DNA from: Bimastos eiseni
Taxonomy: Eukaryota > Annelida > Clitellata > Crassiclitellata > Lumbricidae
Assembly (NCBI GenBank): GCA_959347315.1
Contig: OY365806.1
Location: 30,188,847 to 30,252,846, forward strand
DNA: 64,000 nucleotides
Reading direction: 5' to 3'
Each line of letters begins with the position of its first letter. Positions within the stretch are counted from its first letter, which is position 1. The translations under genes were made by a program, and so were the position numbers. Shown here in pieces: positions 20,201 to 31,488 of the stretch. The notes under the pieces are model-generated. The model saw nothing but the letters and a program-made list of their open reading frames with translations, was not told the DNA's origin and did no database searches.

Positions 20201-23200
20201 TTCTATTCATGGATGGATGGAGTTTCTCGAGTTTTAGTTGTTTGCTCACTTTAAACGACAGTCGAAGGGAAATAATTAAACTTTTAGTTAATTTATTATG
20301 TTGTATTCTAGTGCACTACATGAAATGATTTTGATTGCAGAGAGCCGCTTTTAAGAAAGCGCTGGCCATTACGTTCTACGGAGCCATGTCAGCATTTATT
20401 ATGCCCAAATTTCTCTATTCTGTTATGCTTGGTAAGATTTTTAACATTTTAGTTATTAAGTTTATTTGTTTCCTTGAATTATTTGAAATTTGTGTTTAGC
20501 TTATTTTTTTGCTAATAGGCTCTTCACTGTCTAATCACTTGACGTCAGTGCTAAGTAGTTGTTTGTGTGTCAGGAGAAAGGATGGAATAATGGATGACAC
20601 GCTGGTGTTCAGAGCTGAGGTAGTGAGTTCACTTCCCGTATCCCCTAAGGCTGCAGTTTGTCAATTTGAAAATTATAAAGACTGAAGATATTATTATTAA
20701 TATTTTTTCTGCTGCTACTACCAATCTCTCTACTGCACCTTGTCTCGAGCGATCTGCCTCTTGAATTGCATACTTTTTAGGTTCACCCACCATCGTTCCA
20801 AATCACCCACCATCATCTGCCTCAGGCTTTTCTATCCTTCTGGCTTTCTACTCGAAACTAAAGTCTTACTGCTTCAAGAACTCTTGTCCGACTCACCTAA
20901 TCATCCGCCTTCTGCTTCCTTTGACCCTCTGGAAACCGGACTTTCACCTCCTTTGGACTACCCTTTGGACAACTCGTATGACTTGACGCAATGTTTGTGA
21001 ATAAGCTGGTGCCCTGCGCTTAGCATTCGAGTAAATCTTTAAAGTTTGGAGTTTTTTGATTACGATTACATTTGTTAACTTATTATTGTTAATGATAGTA
21101 TTATTTTAATATTATTAATATTATTGTTATTATTATTACACGTATTTGCATTATGATGGTTCTTACTTTTATACTAATTAGTTGTGTTGTTTCTTTTATA
21201 TTTTAGATCCAGCTTTTCGACATTACAATTTCTTTTACAAGACATTCTTCATTGTCATGTGTACTTCTCTGTCTCGTCAGAAGTATTACTTTGCTTGGGG
21301 TCTTTGTAAGTCGTTTAATCAATGAATGTGACATTTAGATGTGTCTCTATGTATTTGTTAGAGCAGTTGTATGGCACCTATGAAGTAAGTCAGAAGTGCA
21401 CTTCTTCAGAGCTACCTAGGTATCACCACAAAAATTGGTCTTATGATGAACAGAACATGTTTCCTAAACTGTTAATGCTGCCAATGTGTGTATATCGGGT
21501 GGCAGGATATCATAGTCATGTCAGAAATCAATAATTGTGGGATTTTCTATTGGTCTCTAACCATCTGTTCTAGGAATTGCATTTCACTTTCTTTTGAGTT
21601 TAGGTTTTGATTTTTCTTTCTCTTTTCTGTTTAGCTTCCATTTCATGGTTAGTGTCAATTTTGCTTTTTGTTTCAGTGTTTTTGTATTAGTTTTTCATTT
21701 GGTTGAGTTTCCTTATTTTGCTTTGTCTTTTTTCTGTGCTAGTTTCGGTTTCTATGTCTTGTACTGCTTTGCCTTTTGGCTTCAAATTCAATTTTAGTTT
21801 CACATTGTCTGTCAGTTTCTGTTTCTACAATATGTTTACTTTTCCTTTATGTCTAAGCTTTGTAATTGTCTCACTCCCCTCCTGCTTTCTGCAAGCTACT
21901 GAAAGGCTTTCTCTAATCGCAGCCTTTGTTTTTCATTAAGCTGAACTAGTCAACACAAATGCAGGACTTGGATTTAACGGTTACGATGCGAGGGGTCGAC
22001 CAAAATGGGACCTCATCAGCAACACAGATTTCTATGAAGTAGAGGTACGAGTCACATTCTAAATCACTTGTGTATAACCTGATTTGTGCCACATAATGTC
22101 TGCCTAGTTTTAGGTGCGACTTACCTTGTTTATCGAATGTGTTCCTTTGCCTTCAGATGTCAACGAGTCTAAAGACACTGCTCGACAACTGGAATAAGAT
22201 GACGATGTCGTGGTTACGTTATGTTGTTTATGAAAGATCACACAGCACACTTGCCGTTTTCCTCATGAGCGCTTTCTGGCATGGCTTCTATGCCGGATAC
22301 TACTTGACATTCCTTGGTGGAGGATTTTTCATCCATGCCTCACGACTGGTCAGAATCTGCCAACCTTGACATTAATAATTTGAGAAATAATAATAATAAA
22401 ATACTCAATGCTTTGTTCGATACTGTTATTCAATTCCTTTTCTCTGCCAGATGAGACATAGCCATTTATGATGTCATTCAAAATGTCAAAATATTTTTGC
22501 TTGAACTATTACAATATTACACTCACATTTGATAGCTCTAACTGATTTTTCGCTGACACCATGTTATAATGAGGTCAGTGTCTTGATGATCAGTTCACAT
22601 ATCAGCGATTTGAAGAGGTAGCTTTTAAGATTAGAATGAAAAGCATGAGTGAGACTGCAGCACAAACAGATAAGGAAAAGCATTTCGAAATCTAGTTTCA
22701 ACAACCGAAAAGCTGGTTCACGAGAAACAGTTATATATGTTACGGGCAATGTCTGAAACCAAGAATTTTGTAAACTGCCTGCGAAATTTGTAAAACCATA
22801 ACCCTACACTAACCCTAACCTTACCCTATATTAACCCTAATCCTATGCCTAACCCTGACCATCGTCATTAGGGGATTTTGCAAATTGCCTAGAAAACATG
22901 CACGCTACACGATGCCTGGTTTCACACATTACCTGTAACATATACAAAGATGGCCAGTGAAATACAATCAAATACTATGTTTGAATAATAATTATAATAA
23001 AAGACTGATTTTATATATTGTAGTTGGTCAGAGTTGTTTTATAGACTATAGAGTTGTTTTATTGACTATGTGCTCCAGTATAAGACAAGTCCTTTGCTAA
23101 ACAGGAAGCCATTGTAGAATTCTAAGCAGAGGAGGAGATATATGTTGCTATTTTGAAATATAATTTTTCGTTGCTTGTAGTCTTTACTTTGCTTGTTTTT

Positions 23201-25041
23201 CTGTAGATTCGTCGTAATATTCGTCCATTCTTCCAGTCAACTCCTCTAATGTCATTCTCGTATGACGTCATCACGTTTCTGGTCACTCGTCTTCTCATTG
23301 CCTACCTGACGTTTCCTTTCGTTGTGCTTCAGTTTTGGCCGGCCATCGATCTGTACAGGTGAATTTAACAAGGCTATCTGTTATCTGTAAATACCTAAGA
23401 CTGATATTATTATTAATTTAAGGTATTTTTCATGTTTCCTTACATTTGATATCTCTGTTTTGTTCTTATTGTTATTTACTTATTTATTAATTCTTATAAT
23501 TATGAACTAAGAGGCTCATATCCCAAAGGAAGGGAAAATTTAAGGCATCATATTTAAGGCTTCATATGGCTTATTATTATGCTTATTATTATTATTTTTA
23601 TTATTATTATTAGAAGTATTAGTGAAGTTATAATTTTTAAATCAAGGTTGCATTGTAAATATAGGTTAGGAGTAGATAATTGATTCATATAACTTGAGGA
23701 TTTGTAATAGATTTTTCTGTCTAGTGTAATTGTCATAGAATTACCAGATGTTTTGAATGATAACTAGTCATCAATTTTTTAGCATTAGTATGTTAGTGCA
23801 AGTTTTAATAGGAATAAGAGAATTGGAATTAGCAGAACTGTAAAAACTTCATTATATTGAAGTTCGGCAGTAAGATATATCTAAGATTAAAAAGGTGGAT
23901 ATTTGCATCAAGCTGCGTGTGAACTTTAGTCGTTGTTGACTTGTAATGCAATTTGCATTTATGATGATAGTTATGAATGTGTTATGAAAATAAGAGACTG
24001 GTTGAAATATTATACTTGTATTTAGTTTAGAATACATTTTTTTAAAGCATTCCTGATGACTACAAACCTGTTCCTAGAATTGTTTCTTAAATAGAATGTT
24101 GCATTGAGTTCCCCTGGCATGCAACTCTGAATGACACATTGACAGTCTTAATTGACAAACCTATTCAACTGACCCAAAGTTAAACGTCTCGTGCCTGGGC
24201 CAGTCTGGAAACAAAGCTTCTATTATTGATAAGTCGGTTACAACATGCAGTGCATAAGTACTGAGCCCACAGAATGGCCCTGTCATTTTGATATATATCT
24301 GCTAGCCAATAGTTTGTGAATGAATGAAAAATACCTCCACAAAAATGATTTATGTGAGTTTAATTAAACTGCATTATGTGCTCGGATTGGTTGTGTCTGA
24401 CCAGCTACTATTTGTCAATTAACTGGTAATGGAACTACTCTCTTGCTGGTATGGGAGCAACATGGCCATAGAAGTGCAAATTGCATTTTTGAACAGTTGC
24501 AGACACCAACACCCATATATTCTTCTCCTGATCACAATATTGCTCGGCTGTTCCATGTAAGCATTCTCTCGAGGCACCAGTTGTCAAAATTGTCAGGTTT
24601 CTTGGTTAAGCCTCTGTGGTCGACCTCATCTTTCAGTGTAAAGGAGTAGTGGCAACACAGACAGTCTATGAAACTGTAGTTTAGTATTCAGCTCAATTAC
24701 AGACGTTGTGTGCATCTCTCTGAGGTGCTGCCATTTCAAAGACACAGCCAGCCGTTTCTATTTTGAAATTGTAGTGTGTCACGTTTTTTATCAATGCAGA
24801 CAACGTGTGATCTGACAGTTATACTCTAGTTTTAGTAGTAGTATTTGAGGTGTTACTATTAATATTTTGTTATTCATAATGTTATCAATTATTATTTGGT
24901 TACTATAATTTATTAGCTTATGTTATTATTCTGATTCTTGCTAATAGGCAGCAGTATTTTTGGATGCACGTCGTTGGTGGTCTCATCATCATCATATTCA
25001 CTTGGAGGCCGATTTCAAAACTGGAAAAGAAGAAGGAATGA
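14186..25041 (+). CDS. MBOAT1/2-type lysophospholipid acyltransferase (whole gene, 12 exons)
   Basis: A membrane-bound O-acyltransferase of the ER that probably reacylates lysophospholipids (Lands cycle). Exons are 14186-14254, 16577-16722, 16992-17162, 18111-18221, 18729-18870, 19374-19415, 20341-20431, 21207-21305, 21941-22044, 22157-22348, 23207-23358 and 24948-25041. All phases agree and give 470 residues, close to MBOAT1/2 (about 500-520). Family landmarks in order are GLPIDQ|ITFLACQFFALL, VRHVVQLLIG, VFAMGYLCVCHIYRMYYDYG, LDITGPLMISTQRLTSLAY, ILEYTSYLFSF, CGPFCFYNDYISFIHG, QKYYFAWGLSELVN, WDLISN (Asn318) and FWHGFYAGYY (His367). Asn and His are the conserved MBOAT active-site pair. Most of the chain is hydrophobic, with many membrane segments. 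The C-terminus KKKE fits a KKxx ER-retrieval signal. MBOAT1/2 fits better than LPCAT3 or MBOAT7; the exact orthologue and substrate are not decided. Confidence 0.94.
14550..15353. repeat. Inverted-repeat (foldback) unit in MBOAT intron 1
   Basis: A perfect 11-bp hairpin, GGGGTGGTAAT (14550-14560) and ATTACCACCCC (14569-14579), is followed by the CTTTTCATCAATC / CTTCCATTTAA satellite seen also at 12060-12355. The stretch TTTTCGGGAAAATATTTTTG-AAT...GCTAAAGCGAAGGATTAC (14899-14944) then recurs in reverse at 15305-15352. AGCGAAGGATTAC also ends the 12.3-kb satellite. These look like parts of one non-autonomous element family shared by both genes. Confidence 0.55.
15614..16380. repeat. Probable decayed hAT-like repeat
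   Basis: It starts TAGAGCTGTACCGATATCAC and is rich in CCGATTAT/GCCGATTA subterminal repeats at both sides (15655-15705 and 16325-16382, the latter with GATATTGCCGATATC and ATAATCGGCCCGATTA). The right terminus and target duplication are not recognisable. Bases between, 15720-16300, show no coding signal. Confidence 0.4.
16577..16722 (+). CDS. MBOAT exon 2
   Basis: The exon encodes ITFLACQFFALLCGYPYRI, FLGPDKASPTVRHVVQL and LIGVPLTLFCFG, the first two membrane segments. Acceptor TTGTAG, donor AG|GTAAGT, phase 2 out. Confidence 0.92.
16992..17162 (+). CDS. MBOAT exon 3
   Basis: The exon encodes QISHLMIQSAICLVLMKF, then VFVFAMGYLCVCHIYRMY and GGYTLDITG. It corresponds to the FFVAMGYLTICHISRIY stretch of MBOAT1/2. 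Acceptor TTACCAG, donor GG|GTTTGT. Confidence 0.93.
17295..17575. mobile_element. 281-bp hAT-type MITE, complete
   Basis: Terminal inverted repeats TAGGGATGTTAA (17295-17306) and TTAACAACCCTA (17564-17575) match at 11 of 12 positions. The exact 8-bp target duplication ATTGTAAT stands at 17287-17294 and 17576-17583. It is a shorter relative of the element at 5958 and has ACCGGAATTCCGGT near its left end. It lies in the intron after MBOAT exon 3. Confidence 0.9.
18111..18221 (+). CDS. MBOAT exon 4
   Basis: The exon encodes PLMISTQRLTSLAYNICDG then RQKDETKLSPMMKKMAA, equivalent to PLMIVTQKITSLAxxIHDG in the family. Acceptor TTTAG, donor AA|GTGAGT, phase 2 in and out. Confidence 0.94.
18729..18870 (+). 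CDS. MBOAT exon 5
   Basis: The exon encodes SFPTILEYTSYLFSFHSIM after the split Asn codon, then CGPFCFYNDYISFIHG and TNYLPPQTQLKE. The AGPxxxxxDYIxFIEG block of MBOAT1/2 is clear. Phase 0 out at GAG|GTAATT. Confidence 0.94.
18890..19190. repeat. Degenerate GAGGCAATTTGGCAAG-type repeats
   Basis: Downstream of MBOAT exon 5 the intron contains irregular repeats of about 35 bp around GAAAGAGGTAATTTT / GAGGCAATTTGGCAAG / GGTGATTTGGCAAG. No coding use is supported. Confidence 0.35.
19374..19415 (+). CDS. MBOAT exon 6
   Basis: A 42-nt in-phase exon encoding NGSSSQKVVAPSPN, in the family's variable hydrophilic loop. It is supported by TTGCAG and GTAAGT sites and by phase 0 on both sides; as an in-frame exon it could be skipped without a frameshift. 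Confidence 0.75.
19742..19999 (+). mobile_element. tRNA-derived SINE, family 2, copy 1
   Basis: The head GTCGTAGAGTAGTG...GAGTTCGAGACC has the arrangement of RNA polymerase III A and B boxes (B-box consensus GGTTCGANNCC). A conserved CCCCCTAAGG follows, then an unrelated body and an ATTATTATT tail. A shorter relative lies at 20575-20705. Confidence 0.55.
20341..20431 (+). CDS. MBOAT exon 7
   Basis: The exon encodes RAAFKKALAITFYGAMSAF and IMPKFLYSVML, a membrane segment. Acceptor TTGCAG, donor TTG|GTAAGA, phase 1 out. Confidence 0.9.
20575..20705 (+). mobile_element. tRNA-derived SINE, family 2, copy 2
   Basis: It shares GACACGCTGGTGTTCAGAGC-TGAGGTAGTGAGTTC, TATCCCCTAAGG, GTTTGTCAATTTGAAA and the TTATTATTA tail with the 19742 copy, with an internal deletion. 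Confidence 0.5.
21207..21305 (+). CDS. MBOAT exon 8
   Basis: The exon encodes DPAFRHYNFFYKTFFIVMC then TSLSRQKYYFAWGL. KYYFAWxL is a strongly conserved block of the family. Acceptor TTTTAG, donor GTAAGT, phase 1 out. Confidence 0.94.
21941..22044 (+). CDS. MBOAT exon 9 (active-site Asn)
   Basis: The exon encodes SELVNTNAGLGFNGYDARG then RPKWDLISNTDFYEVE. The WDLISN motif supplies the catalytic Asn318. Acceptor ATTAAG, donor GAG|GTACGA, phase 0 out. Confidence 0.93.
22157..22348 (+). CDS. MBOAT exon 10 (active-site His)
   Basis: 64 codons encode MSTSLKTLLDNWNKMTMSW, then VFLMSAFWHGFYAGYYLTF and FIHASRL. His367 in FWHGFYAGYY is the essential MBOAT histidine, preceded by a hydrophobic run as usual. 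Confidence 0.96.
22795..22862. repeat. Interstitial telomere-like repeats
   Basis: Degenerate TAACCC units (ATAACCCTACACTAACCCTA ACC, ATTAACCCTAATCC, CTAACCCTGACC), the motif of animal telomeres, occur within the intron after MBOAT exon 10. They are interrupted every few units. Confidence 0.6.
23207..23358 (+). CDS. MBOAT exon 11
   Basis: The exon encodes IRRNIRPFFQSTPLMSFSYD, then TRLLIAYLTFPFVVLQFW and PAIDLY. It matches the post-histidine membrane segments of the family (RNNYRHYF...TQLAVSYTVAPFVML). Acceptor CTGTAG, donor AG|GTGAAT. Confidence 0.93.
24948..25041 (+). CDS. MBOAT exon 12 (last)
   Basis: The exon encodes QQYFWMHVVGGLIIIIFTW then RPISKLEKKKE and TGA at 25039-25041. One last membrane segment is followed by a basic tail with Lys at -3 and -4, a KKxx type ER-retrieval signal. 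Confidence 0.92.
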
Positions 25042-25421
25042 TTGAGTGGACATTTAAGTGATTCACATTTCTATTTATAAGATGTAACCATGGAAAAAGA
25101 GATCGACAAGAGTTATGGGTACGAAGAAAGCGAAGTGATTCAATCAATCAATCAATCAGCATGAACTTAATATACTGCATTGTATTGTGTACGTATATTT
25201 ACATGTTGTAAGTTTTCTATGTGTGGTGTTCAATGTTTTATGGTTAGTGGTCCATCACCATGTTTAAAGATTTGTAATTAAGATTGCATTGTGTATTTTG
25301 TATGTCACTAATTATGTTCACTGTGATCAGTGTGTTGTTCATTTTGAGTTAATATTTCATCATCATGTTCCAGTTTTATGTGTTGTCTAAGGTATCACTT
25401 CCTCCTCTTTCTGTTAATAAA
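25042..25421 (+). other. MBOAT 3' UTR with polyadenylation signal
   Basis: After the stop codon the first AATAAA in a TTAATAAAATTCC context is at 25416-25421, 375 nt downstream, giving a plausible transcript end near 25440. Confidence 0.55.
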
Positions 25422-26794
25422 ATTCCAAACTCTACCTTATTGACTATTTGCTACTTATCATTTGCTATTTATCATTGACTAATATTTCCAGTTGGGTTGT
25501 GAGTGAAGTGTTTCTCTCTAGTTACCTATGTTCTTTCTCCTTCACCTAGAAATGTCTTTATTAAGTGACTGGCATTCCTCTCCTCCAAGAACCTTTACCG
25601 CTCCTTTTCCGTTTCATGTTTCTTTTGTCCAATGGCTAATGTTCCTTGCCTTTGAGCGTGAATATTTCTGACATATGTTGTTCACTTGTGTCCTATCATG
25701 TCTAACTCATGACCAAGGAGGATTAATTCCTGGTGAAGTAAAACTGGCAGAAATCAAATGCAGCTTAGTATAAGTCATGATGTTGTGCTATTTGACATTT
25801 GTATAATGCGGTCCTTTGAACTCCAAAGGGGTAAGATCTTAGGACAACTAATCTCTCATGAAATTTGTCTGGAAGTCTAGACTTTTGTGTGCTCATCATG
25901 CTTGAGGTAGAGTCGTAAAATAAAAAAATGATTCATATCCAATCATCTGTAGGGGCTTCTACCATGCAGATCGTATAGACACGCCGAGTCTTTATATGCT
26001 CTCCAGTAATGGCTTTTTATTTTGAAGTTCTGCCACAGCATGCTGGTATTTTGAGTGAATTAGAATTATAAAATACTGAGTTGTATAACAAGCCTCATGT
26101 CATGTCTGCCTTTTTATAATACTTGGTACCTGATTTTAGATTACAGTTATTGTGCTCTGTGATAAGCCAACACATGACTACACTGGTGTCTGCTGTTGCT
26201 AAGAGTTATCAAATGAGAAGTGCTGAACACTAATAAGACTGGAGGTCGCACTCGAGCTCAATAGGTTCCTCTTAAGTGTGCAATAGTAGTTCCACTGTTT
26301 CAGAATTTTCGCTTAAAGGATGTAGGTTTAGATGTCTTATTTTGTCGGTAGAAGCCAAACAACTTGTCTGATTTTAAGCAGCATTTGACAGTTGAAGGAT
26401 ACTATTAGAAATGTGCAATTACGTGTAACTTTTTGAATATTATCAATGTTTGTCATAATAATAACAATAATAATAATAATAATGAGCATGTGATATACTA
26501 TACACATCTTAATATATGTGCTGGATAATGTAATTAAGCTCAACATGTGTTTACCTTGTATTCTAACTGTTTTGATGAATTAGATATAGTGTAGCTTTTG
26601 TGTTTCTTCTGAGATGTTTTTAAAATATATTGTATTGATCAATCACTGTTCTTGATTGATCCCATAAAATGTAATATATAAAATTTAACATATGGGTTCT
26701 TTACAAACGGATTTTTACAGGTTGTGTATGAGGTTGTGCATGACTACAAGGATTCAACAGCAACGACACGTCAATGCTTTGATACATAAGCTTT

Positions 26795-26861
26795 GAGCGC
26801 CTCTGAGTAGATATCTTGAAGGGGCGTTATATCAAGTATTTATGATTGATTGATTGATTGA
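26795..26861 (+). mobile_element. L2-like 3' terminus (hairpin plus ATTG tail)
   Basis: GAGCGCCTCTGAGTAGATAT CTTGAAGGGGCGTTATATC is followed by ATTGATTGATTGATTG. It is the same terminal module as at 8090 and 61768, here without RT sequence. Confidence 0.7.
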
Positions 26862-27511
26862 TAAGCTTACTTGCATAATTGTTCAAAAGTAATGCCTGGC
26901 GGCATCAGATACTACTGTGGTTTAGTGCGGGATAGTGAATTTACACTGATGTGCGTTCTGAGGTATTTTTATTAATACACTGTTTATTTCTAACAATTAT
27001 AATTTCATTTGAATAGTTTCTAAAATTAGTGGAGATAACTGTTTGAGACAGGAATTGCAGGACAAAAAACCATATTGACCAATAGCCACACTAGTGTCTG
27101 TAGTTACCAGGTGTATTAGCACCTCTGTGGGGTCATACAAGTTGCCTCGGCAAATGTCACACAAACTGTAGACATAGACAAGTTTTATACTTATGCGATT
27201 CTGCAGTTGAGTGTGTTCCGATGATGTTTTAATTATAGTTTGTTGGTGTCTGTAGAGATATTTTGTTTCATTAAATATAGGTTTATTGCATTGGTTATGT
27301 TACATCTAGAAAAAATAATCTGGACTTATTTATCTAGAACCCACGTTTCTTTCTGTCTGCCGGTCTGTGTTGATGTATTTTTGTCTGTCTCCCTATCTGT
27401 GTGGGATATGTTTTGTTTGCTTATATGTTGTGTGTTTCTGCCTGTGTTTCTCCTTGTCGTTTGTCTGCCTATCGGTGGTATTTTTCCTCTGTCTTTTCGT
27501 CTGCCTGTTTT

Positions 27512-27570
27512 CATTCATTCATTTGATACGTTTGTGTAGCGCCTCTTACAGATATCTACTCGGAGACGCC
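27512..27570 (-). mobile_element. L2-like 3' terminus, minus strand
   Basis: Read on the minus strand: GGCGTCTCCGAGTAGATATC TGTAAGAGGCGCTAC, then an AATGAATGAATG tail. The hairpin module is conserved while the tail repeat differs from ATTG. Confidence 0.6.
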
Positions 27571-28624
27571 CCCTTCCCAGCCGCGGCCAGTGAGAAACAA
27601 ATTGAACGATTGATAGAAAGCAGGGGACTTATTCCATTGAAGTAATCTTCTGCAACTGGGTGCCCATTCGGCATGGGAGGGGTGGTAACTGCCGATAAGG
27701 CTCGGCGCTATTTAACCGAGGAGTGGGACCAAGAGCTGCTCCTTGACCGATGTGCCCAGAGCTCTGTCGAAGGCTAAGTCAGAGACCAAGCGACAAAAAT
27801 CGCTTTTAAGTAGGAGGGAGAACTACCGTTGAGACACTGCCAAACAGCTATTCTGTCGGAAATTCACAGCAAGACAGGAAGCCAGTGTAAGACCTCTCGC
27901 ATGTAAACAGAAACTGAAGCATAACCAGGAATATGACCAATAAGACGGGGAGCAGAAGAGGGACCCGGTCAAGACGAGCTATCAAGCTGGAAGGTCAACG
28001 AGAAGAGCACAGCAATGATCGACTCAGCTGGTAACAGAAGCATGGACAAGGACCACAGAGCGTAATGAGAGAGGAAGCGCAAGACAACACGCAACTAGCA
28101 AAGCTATTGTCAGCTTTGCGTGACCAAGCTGACATGCTGTGAGGATCTTAGTTTTTGGACAAATGTCACTCCTGGGTCACGAACTGTAAGGAAGATGGCA
28201 TTATGGGGAAAGGTCTCAGCCAACAGGTGTCAGTCTATGTCAGCCAGCTGCGACCACTAAGCCATAATGAAATGTGTTTTGGATGGATTCATAGGCAGAC
28301 GTGTCTGTAGAATGGTTCCTACGAAAACCCAGATGCAAAGGAAGTAGTAAGCTATTAACATCTGAGTTGATTAGCAACAATGCACCCTACGAATTTATAA
28401 CAAATGTCAAATTTGCAATAGGGCAATAGTTTGCAGGATCGCTTGAGTCATGTCCATCTCGCTTAAAGGCTGAAATAGACCGTCTCAGATAAGTATGTTG
28501 AGCCTACTAGGTCGACCGGTTGCAGAGCAGAGTTAGAAATGGAAGGAGGTCTACGCATGTAGATTCTGGACGAAGAACGAGGACACGGTCCAGTTCGTTC
28601 TCGGTCAAGATAGGCAGAGTGCTG

Positions 28625-28850
28625 TGGTATGTGTCTGTCTGTCTGTCTGTCTGTCTTCTTATCTTTTGTATGGTTGTGTCTCACTATCTGTGGTATGTTT
28701 CTGTCTGTCTGTCTTCCTGTCTGTTGTATGTTTATGTCTGACTATACATGTATGTGGCGTGTTTCTGTCTGTCTTTCCGTCTGCACATCTGTTCTGTGCT
28801 TCTGTGTGCCTGTCTGTGGTGTCTCTGACTGTTTTTCATTCTTTCTGCCT
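28625..28850. repeat. CTGT-rich microsatellite
   Basis: Interrupted (CTGT)n tract with TATGT variants; apparent Cys/Leu/Ser/Val-rich frames are by-products of it. Confidence 0.8.
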
Positions 28851-29470
28851 GCTTTCAGTGGTTATGTTGCTGTCCGCCCGATTCTCAACAAAAGATAGGT
28901 TGACAAAAACAGCTGACTGATCGATATATGGGAATCGTAATTTTGCGATGTCTAAATTCCCAAAATGCGTCGTCGTGTGAACCAATTCACAATCCTTAGA
29001 AAAATCAACTCGATAGTGCAGGGTCAAAATCGGTTCCAGATCAAGATCAGATCAGCCAGATCAGACGGACGGTGTTTAGAATTGAAGCAAAGAGGCGGTT
29101 ATGAGTAGAGGGGAATCTGAATCGGGTTTGTGAAATAGCAGGCTTGGTCTTCAGTTTCGAGTGCCTTGAAGAAACGTACTCTGACATACTGACAAAAAGA
29201 TGGACGAACTTGCAGACTGACAGAAACGCACAGACGCAGGCGGACAAATTGGCGAACGCCGATGGACGGATAGCAAGCGGTGAAGCATACAGACGCAGAC
29301 GGATACAGGCAGAACAAATGGACAGCCCGACAGACAGAGGGAGACTGACGGACGGATAGTGAGGTCGATGCGAGTCTATGGCCTTTAATGAGGCGAATGG
29401 GTGTACAGTTGTGGTCGATGTGATGTTGGTAGAGAGGGACGATATCTGTCTGTCCTGTATAGATGTCTGC

Positions 29471-29531
<61 letters not shown>
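29471..29531. repeat. (TA)n microsatellite
   Basis: An uninterrupted TA run of about 60 bp. Other TA runs lie at 30162-30181, 31378-31405, 31433-31485 and 35166-35187. Confidence 0.95.
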
Positions 29532-29534
<3 letters not shown>

Positions 29535-30845
29535 CGCTGCTGCTGCCCTTGCTGTCTGCCAGCGCCGTCCAGTCTTCTCACAGCCTGAAATAAACAGCCA
29601 ATATTATAAACGTTGACCCAGTCTGCTTCTGGCTGACTGTCTGTGGGCGTGGATGTCTCGGTGTTTGGCTCTTCATGACGCAATCTGAACGTCTCTCTGT
29701 CTGTCTGTGCATCTGGATATCTGCCTCACACTAGCTATCCGTCTGTTTAAGAGGTAGTCTCTAGTATAGTAAGCGCATGTGAATAAGCTGGTTCCTGCAA
29801 CTTCGCTTTTGTGGGCGCTATAGAATTTTTAGATTACGATTTGCGCCATAAGTGTCAGCCTGTATGTATATGTGATGTGGTGGTCTGTAGGGTGAGATGG
29901 ATGGTCAGGATCTTGCGGTTGTGTGTTCGAGTCCATGTTGCGACCCGGTGCAAGTTGTCTGCGTTAGTGCGTGTCCGTCATCAAGCATTGTTTGTTGGCA
30001 CTGACGAAGCTGCAGGATAAACGGCACGTCGTGCAATACACTCTCGGATCCCTTGTGCACGACCTCAAGAGGATACATCCATTAACAACTCAAGGACCTA
30101 CAAAAAGGAAATGAGTTCCTCACACCACTAGTCCCGCTAAAGAGAACACCTATACACTCCTGTATATATATATATATATATACATGTATGTATGTATGTG
30201 TGCGCGCGCGCGTGTGTGTTTGTGTGTGTGTTTTCATATATGTACATGCCATGACATATTTTAAACACCTCTAAAAGCGCTGCCTGTTGCAGAATCATAA
30301 AGAACGAAAGCAATAAGCGAACAGCGATCATAGAGTTGACGTCCGTGTGTTGCGATCGTCAACGCAGGCTGTCGTCTATCTTCTTCGTTGACGTATAATG
30401 TCACGTATTCCAAGAGCATCAGACATCTTGTCCACTAACAACTATGGATGTTAATTCGTCGGCTGAGCTCTACTCGCCTGCGGGAGTTCGCCAGTGGTGA
30501 CCCTCCTATAGCCAGTCAGATTGATTTAGGCTAATAGGCAAGGACCAAGATACCATATTAGATCTTTGGCTAATAGGTAGCTTTATTGTAGGCAACGTAA
30601 ATGATGTAGACTATTATAGTTCACTGTCCATGTACTATATGCATAGATTAGTGTAGGCCTACTCATCGCACGAACACACTGGATCAGTGACACACGAAAT
30701 GTTTTTGCGTCCCTTGGATAATTTATTTATGGGGCGTCCACAGACTCAACACCTTTATGTTTCTGCGCTGAGCTCTAAAGTTTAGAGTTCGGACGCACGA
30801 ACGCACGCTATGGGAATTCTCTTTAAACATGGTTTATGGTTCTAG

Positions 30846-31347
30846 GGCAATTCGTCGTGGATATTCGTCGCGGACAATTCGTCGCGGTCAATTCGTCGCG
30901 GTCAATTATAATATGAAAATGATGATAGATGCTTCATTGAATAACCACACAAATTCACCGCAATATTAGAACTGAAATATAATACTAGACTGTCAAGTTT
31001 TTCAAGCTATTTAAGCCTAATATCAAGTTTTGATGAAATTTATACGCTCTAATAGGGCTTATGAAATCCTGAAGGTACTCTGATCTAACATATTGTTAAC
31101 TAAATGTTAATAATTTTTGAGAAAAATCCTCTCCGAAATCGTTCGATTTTTAGTAAATCATTACGATGGGTTAACCGTTTAATTCATGAAATCGAAGCGA
31201 GCTAACTACCCGGCATTGACACTATAGATGCACTAATATTTACCGTGACGAATTGTCAGCACCGAATTGTCCAATTTTCTCCGTCGAATTGTCCTGCGAC
31301 GAATTGTACGCGCCGAATTGTCCGCGACAAATTGTCCTGCGACGATA
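30846..31347. mobile_element. Foldback element with modular ends
   Basis: The left end (30846-30908) is a chain of CAATTCGTCGCGG-type modules. The right end (31246-31347) is a longer chain of the complement, CCGCGACAAATTG / TCCTGCGACGAATTG / CGCGCCGAATTG. About 340 bp of AT-rich sequence lie between. Ends made of several short repeats in inverted orientation are typical of foldback-type DNA elements. No target duplication is evident. Confidence 0.65.
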
Positions 31348-31377
31348 CATGCGTCACGGGTTACTGGTTAGCATCTA

Positions 31378-31431
31378 GTATATATATATATATTGTATAT
31401 ATATATTAGATGCTTAGCATCTTGTATATTT

Positions 31432-31486
<55 letters not shown>
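31378..31486. repeat. (TA)n microsatellite, interrupted
   Basis: Three TA blocks separated by TTGTATATA and TTAGATGCTTAGCATCTTG. The spacer GATGCTTAGCATC is itself palindromic. Confidence 0.9.

Positions 31487-31488
<2 letters not shown>

Noticed and set aside
29099..29683. 194-residue minus-strand frame
   Set aside because: It crosses a (TA)n run (Tyr-Ile repeats) and GACAGA repeats, and has no recognisable domain.
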